From an uncultured Bacteroidales bacterium (lineage in GTDB: Bacteria; Bacteroidota; Bacteroidia; Bacteroidales; UBA3824), in assembly GCA_905234655.1 (NCBI GenBank), contig CAJOJG010000017.1, positions 38,762-102,761 of the forward strand: a stretch of 64,000 nt of DNA, in the 5' to 3' direction. The stretch's first letter is position 1; every line of letters begins with the position of its first letter. A model generated the notes under the pieces. It searched no databases. It was not told where the DNA came from and saw only the letters and a list, made by a program, of their open reading frames with translations. A program made the position numbers and the translations under genes. Positions 59,057 through 64,000 of this stretch are shown here, piece after piece.

Positions 59057-61846
59057 ATGAAAAGACTTTTTTACACATTATTGATAATCCTGTCCGCCGT
59101 GTCGCTGTCGTGCGGTCAGGTTGTTGAGTGCAGCCCGGAGTTTCCCGCTTACAACACTCAGAACCTCGTAATCACCTTCCATGCCGACAAAGGAACAGCC
59201 GGACTTAAAGGCTTTACCGGCGACGTCTACGCCCACACCGGCGTTATTATGAAAGGCTCCTCAGCATGGGAGCATACAAAGTACGACTGGAGCGTCAACA
59301 ATGCCGAGTGCAAACTAACACGCACTGCCACAAATACTTACACGCTCACAATCCCGTCTGTGAAAGAGTTTTACGGACTAACCGAGGCCGAGGCGCAGAA
59401 TGTTGACAAACTCGCCCTCGTTTTCCGCTCCGCCGACGGCAACAAAGAGGGCAAGGACGACGGCGGCAAGGACATTTTCCTTCAAATCTACGAGCCGAGC
59501 GCGTTGAACCTGAAAATCTCCTCGCCCGACAAGAACCCGGTTTTTGTCAACGCCGGAGAGAGTGTCGAGGTAAAAATCACCGTTTCCGACCAAACCGCGA
59601 CCGTTACCTGCAACGGCGGGAATTTGAGCGGCAACACCTACACTTTCACCGCGCCCGAAAGCGGTGTCAGCACACTGAAATTTGAGGCTAAAAACGGCAC
59701 AGAAACAGCCACGGCGACGCTCTCATGCGTTGTCCGAGCCGACGCACCGACAGCCGAAATGCCAAAAAACCTTCGTCGCGGTGTCAACAAAACTGACACT
59801 AAATCAGCCACTTTCGTACTCTTTGCGCCAAACAAAAAGTCGGCATACGTTACCGGCGATTTCAACAACTGGAGCATCACCGACGAGAGCGTCATGAAAA
59901 AGGACGGCGACTATTTTTTCTGCACCGTCAACAACCTCGACCCCGACAAAGAATACGGCTACCAATTTATTGTAGATGAAACGATTAGGATTGCCGACCC
60001 GTACACCGAAAAAATCCTCGACCCAAACAACGACAAATACATTTCGCCGTCGGTTTACCCGGGACTTTCGTATCCCGAATATGGTGCCGACGGCATTATT
60101 TCAACCTTCACGCTCAACCGCAAAACATACGGCTGGAAAAACAAAGATTTCACCGCCGCCGAGTCCAAAGACCTGATAATCTACGAGTTATTAATCCGTG
60201 ATTTCACGACGGAAGGCTCGATAAAAGCCGTTACCGCAAAACTCGACTACCTCAAAAAACTCGGCGTCAACGCCATCGAATTGCTGCCGTTTTCAGAGTT
60301 TGAGGGCAACGATTCTTGGGGCTACAACCCGTCGTTCTACTTTGCCGCCGACAAGGCTTACGGCACGCCCGACGACTACAAGGCTTTCATCGACGAGTGC
60401 CACGGCCGTGGAATCGCTGTAATTCAGGACATTGTGCTTAACCACAGTTTCGGTCAAAGTCCGTTTGTGCAGTTGTATTTTAACAGTTCGACGGGGAAAG
60501 TTACCGCCGACAATCCTTGGTACAACGTCGAATCGCCCAACACGGTTTATTCTTGGGGTTATGATTTCAACCACGAAAGCGAGGAGACTATAATCCTGAC
60601 AGACAGCATTATGGCGTATTGGATGACTGAATATAACGTTGACGGTTTCAGGTTCGACTTCACAAAAGGTTTTACTAACAAAAAATCCACTACCGATGCG
60701 CAATGTTCGGCATACGATGCCTCGCGCATAAAGATTTTGGAACGCATTTACGACAAGATTAAGTCGTTGAAATCCAATGCTGTAATGATTTGCGAACACC
60801 TCTGCGACAACAGCGAGGAAAAGGAACTCGCAAACTACGGCATCATGCTTTGGGGCAACTCCAATTACAATTTTTGCCAGTCGACGATGGGCTATTCCTC
60901 TGACGCTTCGACCGACTGGGCGTTTGCCTCGAAACGTGGTTTTGAAAAAGAGAACCTCGTTGCCTACGCCGAATCTCACGACGAGGAGCGCATGATGTTC
61001 AAGGCGTTGGAATATGGCAATTCAGCCGGCGGCTATTCAGCCAAGGATTTTGCGACGGCGATTAACCGCATGAAAGGCGCGGCGGCGATTTTGCTGTCGA
61101 TTCCCGGGCCGAAAATGATTTGGCAGTTTGGCGAGTTAGGGTACGAATATTCAATCAATTACGACGGCGCGTCTGGCAAAATCGCCGACGACTACCGCAC
61201 CGCCAAAAAGCCTGTCCCGACGTATTTCACCGACCCGTCAGACTCCAAAAACCAACTCCGCGAATCGCTCTACGGTTTTTACGCTTTCATGGACAGCCTG
61301 CGCCTCAACAGCGACATCATGAAAAACGGCACTGCTACCGCCAGCACGTCAACTTTGATGAAGACCGTAACGCGCACTTTGGACGGCAACTCGCTGATTT
61401 TCGCGACCAATTTTGACGTAACGTCCAAGACGGCGGACATCAAATTCCCCGCCGACGGCAAGTGGTTCAACATTGCTGGCGGCGGCGAGGTGGAGGTTTC
61501 GGGCGGCAGCGCGACAATCACCTTCAACCCGGGCGAGACGATGATTTTCTCCAACAACGCCTCCGATGTCCGTCCCGACATCACCACGCCCGTCGCCGAG
61601 GTCATTCCGCAGAATTTTGACCTGAAAATCTACCCGAACCCCACGAGCGGTTATTGCCGCATTTCCGCCGACGGCAACATCAACGAGGTCGCGCTCTACT
61701 CCGTCAGCGGCAGCCTTGTAAAAACCGTCAAAAACATCATGGATTCAAACTTCGATTTGAATTTGAGCGGCTTAAAATCAGGTCTTTACATCGTGTCCAT
61801 GAAAATCGGCGGCATGGTGGTAAACAGGAAAATTTTGGTAAGGTAA
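59057..61846 (+). CDS. T9SS-secreted alpha-amylase-family enzyme with CBM48 and sorting domain
   Basis: A 929-residue extracellular GH13 protein. The ATG at 59057 is preferred over the TTG at 59039. The signal segment is LFYTLLIILSAVSLSCG. Next come a starch-binding-like N domain and a PKD/Ig-like domain (about 20-235), then a CBM48/isoamylase N domain (FAPNKKSAYVTGDFNNWSIT near 255) and the catalytic barrel with NAIELLPFSEFEGNDSWGYN, Asp in VDGFRFDFTKGF, Glu in VMICEHLCDN and Asp in AYAESHDEERM. The last 80 residues are a T9SS type A sorting domain (LKIYPNPTSGYCRIS; NRKILVR end). This shows the organism has a type IX secretion system. A terminator follows. Confidence 0.9.
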   Translation: MKRLFYTLLIILSAVSLSCGQVVECSPEFPAYNTQNLVITFHADKGTAGLKGFTGDVYAHTGVIMKGSSAWEHTKYDWSVNNAECKLTRTATNTYTLTIPSVKEFYGLTEAEAQNVDKLALVFRSADGNKEGKDDGGKDIFLQIYEPSALNLKISSPDKNPVFVNAGESVEVKITVSDQTATVTCNGGNLSGNTYTFTAPESGVSTLKFEAKNGTETATATLSCVVRADAPTAEMPKNLRRGVNKTDTKSATFVLFAPNKKSAYVTGDFNNWSITDESVMKKDGDYFFCTVNNLDPDKEYGYQFIVDETIRIADPYTEKILDPNNDKYISPSVYPGLSYPEYGADGIISTFTLNRKTYGWKNKDFTAAESKDLIIYELLIRDFTTEGSIKAVTAKLDYLKKLGVNAIELLPFSEFEGNDSWGYNPSFYFAADKAYGTPDDYKAFIDECHGRGIAVIQDIVLNHSFGQSPFVQLYFNSSTGKVTADNPWYNVESPNTVYSWGYDFNHESEETIILTDSIMAYWMTEYNVDGFRFDFTKGFTNKKSTTDAQCSAYDASRIKILERIYDKIKSLKSNAVMICEHLCDNSEEKELANYGIMLWGNSNYNFCQSTMGYSSDASTDWAFASKRGFEKENLVAYAESHDEERMMFKALEYGNSAGGYSAKDFATAINRMKGAAAILLSIPGPKMIWQFGELGYEYSINYDGASGKIADDYRTAKKPVPTYFTDPSDSKNQLRESLYGFYAFMDSLRLNSDIMKNGTATASTSTLMKTVTRTLDGNSLIFATNFDVTSKTADIKFPADGKWFNIAGGGEVEVSGGSATITFNPGETMIFSNNASDVRPDITTPVAEVIPQNFDLKIYPNPTSGYCRISADGNINEVALYSVSGSLVKTVKNIMDSNFDLNLSGLKSGLYIVSMKIGGMVVNRKILVR

Positions 61847-61868
61847 TTTTAACTACGAAAAGCACGAA

Positions 61869-61912
61869 AAGCACGAAATCTGATTTAACGAAGGTTTCGT
61901 GCTTATTTTTTT
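61869..61912 (+). terminator. Terminator of the T9SS amylase gene
   Basis: AAGCACGAAA (61869-61878) and TTTCGTGCTT (61895-61904), perfect 10-bp stem, then a run of T. Confidence 0.87.
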
Positions 61913-61965
61913 CGGAAATTGATAAATAATCGCTATATTTGCAGGGAATAAAAACTTTGATTGAA

Positions 61966-62780
61966 ATGGAAACTCGCAGATACCCGGTTGATACTCAGTC
62001 GTTTAATGTTGTAAGAGATGGCGGTTATCTCTACGTAGACAAGACTGAAATGGTTTTCAAAATGACACACGAATTGCGTTATGCCTTTTTGTCGAGGCCG
62101 AGGCGGTTCGGCAAGTCGATGCTGTGCAGCACGTTGGAAGCGTATTTCAACGGCAGGAAGGATATGTTCAAAGGCCTTAAAATCGAGGGTTTGGAGACCG
62201 AATGGACAAAATATCCCGTCATCAAGTTGTCGTTTGCCAGCGCGAAAAACGTTACGGAAAAAAGCATCAACGAAATTATCAACAGTTTGCTTTCTGACAA
62301 CGAGGAAATCTTCGGTCTTAAAAAAGCCGACAAGGACAATGGTGTCAGACTGAAAAATTTGATTAAACAAGGATTACGACCCCGAATACAACACATACGT
62401 CCTCGGCTACCCAAACGGCGAAATCAAGACTTCGACGGCGTGGGTTTTCAACCAATATTCGTTCAAATTTCAGGACACCGTGCCGATTAAAAAGGCGTTC
62501 ATCGACTTTTCAAAGGACGACAATTTGAAGGTGTTTATGGAACATTTGGAGGTGTTTTTTGACGATTTTCCGTTTTCGCTCAACAATATGAACGAAAAAC
62601 ATTATCACGCAATACTTTACACGGTGTTGACATCTGTCGGCGCGGACATCATGGCAAACCGCGAGACCGCCGTCGGCAAATGTGATTTGGTGCTTACGAT
62701 GCCAAAAACAATCTACGTAATCGAACTGAAATACGACAAATCCGTAAAATCCGCCCAAAACCAAATCGCACGGCGGCGCT
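61966..62780 (+). pseudogene. AAA-ATPase-like / PD-(D/E)XK gene with internal deletion and lost 3' end
   Basis: The gene begins like the common Bacteroidota AAA-ATPase-like family (YPVDTQSFNVVRDGGYLYVD; Walker-A-like SRPRRFGKSMLCSTLE). At about 62370 the frame jumps from NLIKQ directly to YDPEYNTYVLGYPNGEIKT in another frame: the central part of the ATPase domain is deleted. The C-terminal nuclease domain follows (VGKCDLVLTMPKTIYVIELKYD, the D...ExK signature) until about 62775, where the sequence breaks into the opposite-strand copy. Promoter box TATATTTG at 61934-61941. Non-functional in this form. Confidence 0.8.
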
Positions 62781-62782
62781 AT

Positions 62783-63590
62783 TCAAAGGCGCGAGATGTT
62801 GACACCGATTTTGACGACTTCGCGGCCGTCGTATTTGTATGGAATGGCATAGTTTTTAGAGTTGATTTGCGCCAACGCATCCTCTGCCGTGCCATCCACT
62901 TTGAGTTCGAGGACAAAGATGTTTTTTTCGTTTTTGATAACAATGTCGGTGCGCCCGACGGCAGTGTTGACCTCTACTTCGGTGTAGAACCCGAGCCACG
63001 TGAACATCACGTAAATGATTGTCTGAAAATGCTTTTCCTCTTTATTGTTGAGGACGTTGGGGATTGTGGACAAATAGTCTCTGAGGTAAGCCATGGCCTC
63101 GTCAATCTGAAGGCTGTACAATGCCGCATAAAACTGTTTCATCGACATTTTTGCCTGATGAAATATTTATCGGGAAATAATATTTCATCATATTCTGCAT
63201 CATTCCCACGCGGACTTCGTTGTTGGGATAGTCCAAGACATAAGTATTCCATTGAGGGTCGAAATCCTTGATTGTCAGGTAGCCAGCCTGATAGAGAATC
63301 GGCCAGAGGCTGTCGTAGCCTTCGGGCGACACGTCGAAATCGTCGGCGAACAATGTCTTCGGCACAAGATTCTTGATGTCGGCGTTGTGGCGTTTCAGGT
63401 GGTCGATAATGTACGACGAAGTCGCCGTGCCAAACCAATGGTTGTTGAGTTTGCCTTCGGCAAGCGCATTCAAGATTCTTGTAGGATTGAACATCGCAGG
63501 CGAGTTTTCGCTGAAATGGTAACAGTCGTATTGATACACCAACTGTTCCATCATCTTCTCGTAGGTGCAATTGTTTTTCGCCGCCAGCAC
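62783..63590 (-). pseudogene. Second AAA-ATPase-like / PD-(D/E)XK gene, 5'-truncated and frameshifted
   Basis: The minus strand encodes the second half of the same family: TYEKMMEQLVYQYDCYHFSE, NHWFGTATSSYIIDHLKRHN and PQWNTYVLDYPNNEVRVGMM (frame ending at 63102), then after a frameshift near 63145 QFYAALYSLQIDEAMAYLRD and the nuclease core VGRTDIVIKNEKNIFVLELK (frame ending at 62783). The whole N-terminal ATPase part is missing at 63590. It stops after VVKIGVNIS at the junction with the plus-strand copy. Not functional. Confidence 0.8.
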
Positions 63591-63634
63591 CGCACTTCTT
63601 TCAAAAAATGCGAGGGAAAATTTTTGTTCAGGAA

Positions 63635-64000
63635 TTAAAGTTTTGCGACCTCATCAGGCGAAAGGTTTGTGTATTTGGCAATAGTTGCAACCGGCAGGCC
63701 GTCGGCTTTCATTTGTAGGGCAGTGGCGATGGCTTGTTGCTTTGCGCCCTCGGCCATCCCTTTTCCGAATCCTTTCTTCTCGGCGTCGGTCATGGCGTTT
63801 GTGATGTCCCAAAGGTTGTGAAGGCTCTCTTCGTAGTCGGAATATTCCTTGTCGTCGAGCATCGCTATCTCCGCCTGTTCAAAGAGTTTCTTGAATACAC
63901 ATTCCTGCAACTCTTTCGGGCGTTCCAACAATTTGGACAGGTTTTTCAGGGCAAAAAGCCACTTGTCGTACATCGTAACGAGTTCGTCCTCTTTCTTGTC
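63635..64000 (-). CDS. Rpn-family recombination-promoting nuclease / putative transposase, C-terminal part
   Basis: The reverse frame is open to the window edge, so only the last 122 codons are seen. The sequence DELVTMYDKWLFALKNLSKL, LERPKELQECVFKKLFEQAE is typical of the C-terminal half of PD-(D/E)XK Rpn/'transposase' proteins abundant in Bacteroidota. It ends with the usual Gly/Glu/Ala-rich helix (GFGKGMAEGAKQQAIATALQ) and a short DNA-binding-like tail (GLPVATIAKYTNLSPDEVAK). The nuclease core lies beyond the window. No terminal inverted repeats are visible on this side, so no insertion sequence is called. Confidence 0.75.
   Translation of the reverse strand, partial: DKKEDELVTMYDKWLFALKNLSKLLERPKELQECVFKKLFEQAEIAMLDDKEYSDYEESLHNLWDITNAMTDAEKKGFGKGMAEGAKQQAIATALQMKADGLPVATIAKYTNLSPDEVAKL

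Noticed and set aside
63635-64000. Complete insertion sequence
   Set aside because: Only the C-terminal part of an Rpn-type nuclease gene is visible and no terminal inverted repeats or target duplication are seen.
1-64000. tRNA and rRNA genes
   Set aside because: I looked through the intergenic stretches for cloverleaf and rRNA-like conserved segments and saw none; a covariance-model scan would be decisive.

Overview
The window looks like chromosomal DNA of a Bacteroidota bacterium, probably a Bacteroidales-type gut or anaerobic lineage, but no species can be named from the sequence. The evidence is: eight promoters of the form TTTG-N19/20-TAnnTTTG (the Bacteroidota primary sigma-factor signature), almost no Shine-Dalgarno sites, a type IX secretion (T9SS) C-terminal sorting domain on an amylase, lipoproteins with an acidic stretch after the Cys, Y_Y_Y/propeller-PP2C sensor proteins, and the holA / AMP nucleosidase / HsdR_N neighbourhood seen in this phylum.

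Layout: 1-2105, housekeeping (holA partial, AMP nucleosidase, solo HsdR_N protein). 2106-8219, an AT-richer accessory array on the minus strand: two lipoprotein + secreted propeller gene pairs that share identical leaders, signal-peptide DNA, gene 3' ends and strong hairpins but have different centres, plus two decayed copies and an embedded LuxR-type regulator. 8309-16123, an OmpA-like protein, an unknown 725-residue secreted protein and a propeller/PP2C sensor. 16359-24362, M18 aminopeptidase, amidase, glycosyltransferase, purN, a decayed gene with a 40-bp tandem repeat, 5-formyl-THF cyclo-ligase, ffh, folD. 24434-27614, an envelope-stress-like group (coiled-coil membrane protein, PspA, divergent XRE/S24-like regulator) and a LuxE-like ligase. 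27881-30313, Hsp20, two small exported proteins, RecX. 30335-35631, a compact signalling operon: soluble REC-PAS-PAS histidine kinase, a protein made only of two receivers, CheA and CheW, with no receptor, CheB/R or flagellar gene.

35642-39529 is an aromatic amino-acid operon (pheA, tyrA, DAHP synthase-chorismate mutase fusion, aroD) on the minus strand. It is preceded by a 23-codon Phe/Tyr-rich leader peptide and mutually exclusive antiterminator/terminator helices, a textbook attenuator layout. A second aromatic locus lies at 45671-48185: a shikimate dehydrogenase-shikimate kinase fusion overlapping aroA. Between them are an EamA transporter, a second propeller/PP2C protein with a GAF domain, and a BadF-type GlcNAc kinase. 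Next come mrdA-rodA (rod-shape peptidoglycan synthesis), a UbiA prenyltransferase, cysD-cysN-cysH (assimilatory sulfate activation and APS-type reduction) and two secreted alpha-amylase-family enzymes flanking a VapBC-like toxin-antitoxin pair that sits between 27-bp direct repeats.

The last 2 kb hold debris of mobile nuclease families: two AAA-ATPase-like/PD-(D/E)XK genes, both truncated, joined tail to tail, and the C-terminal part of an Rpn-family putative transposase running off the end. No rRNA, tRNA, CRISPR array or complete insertion sequence was recognised.
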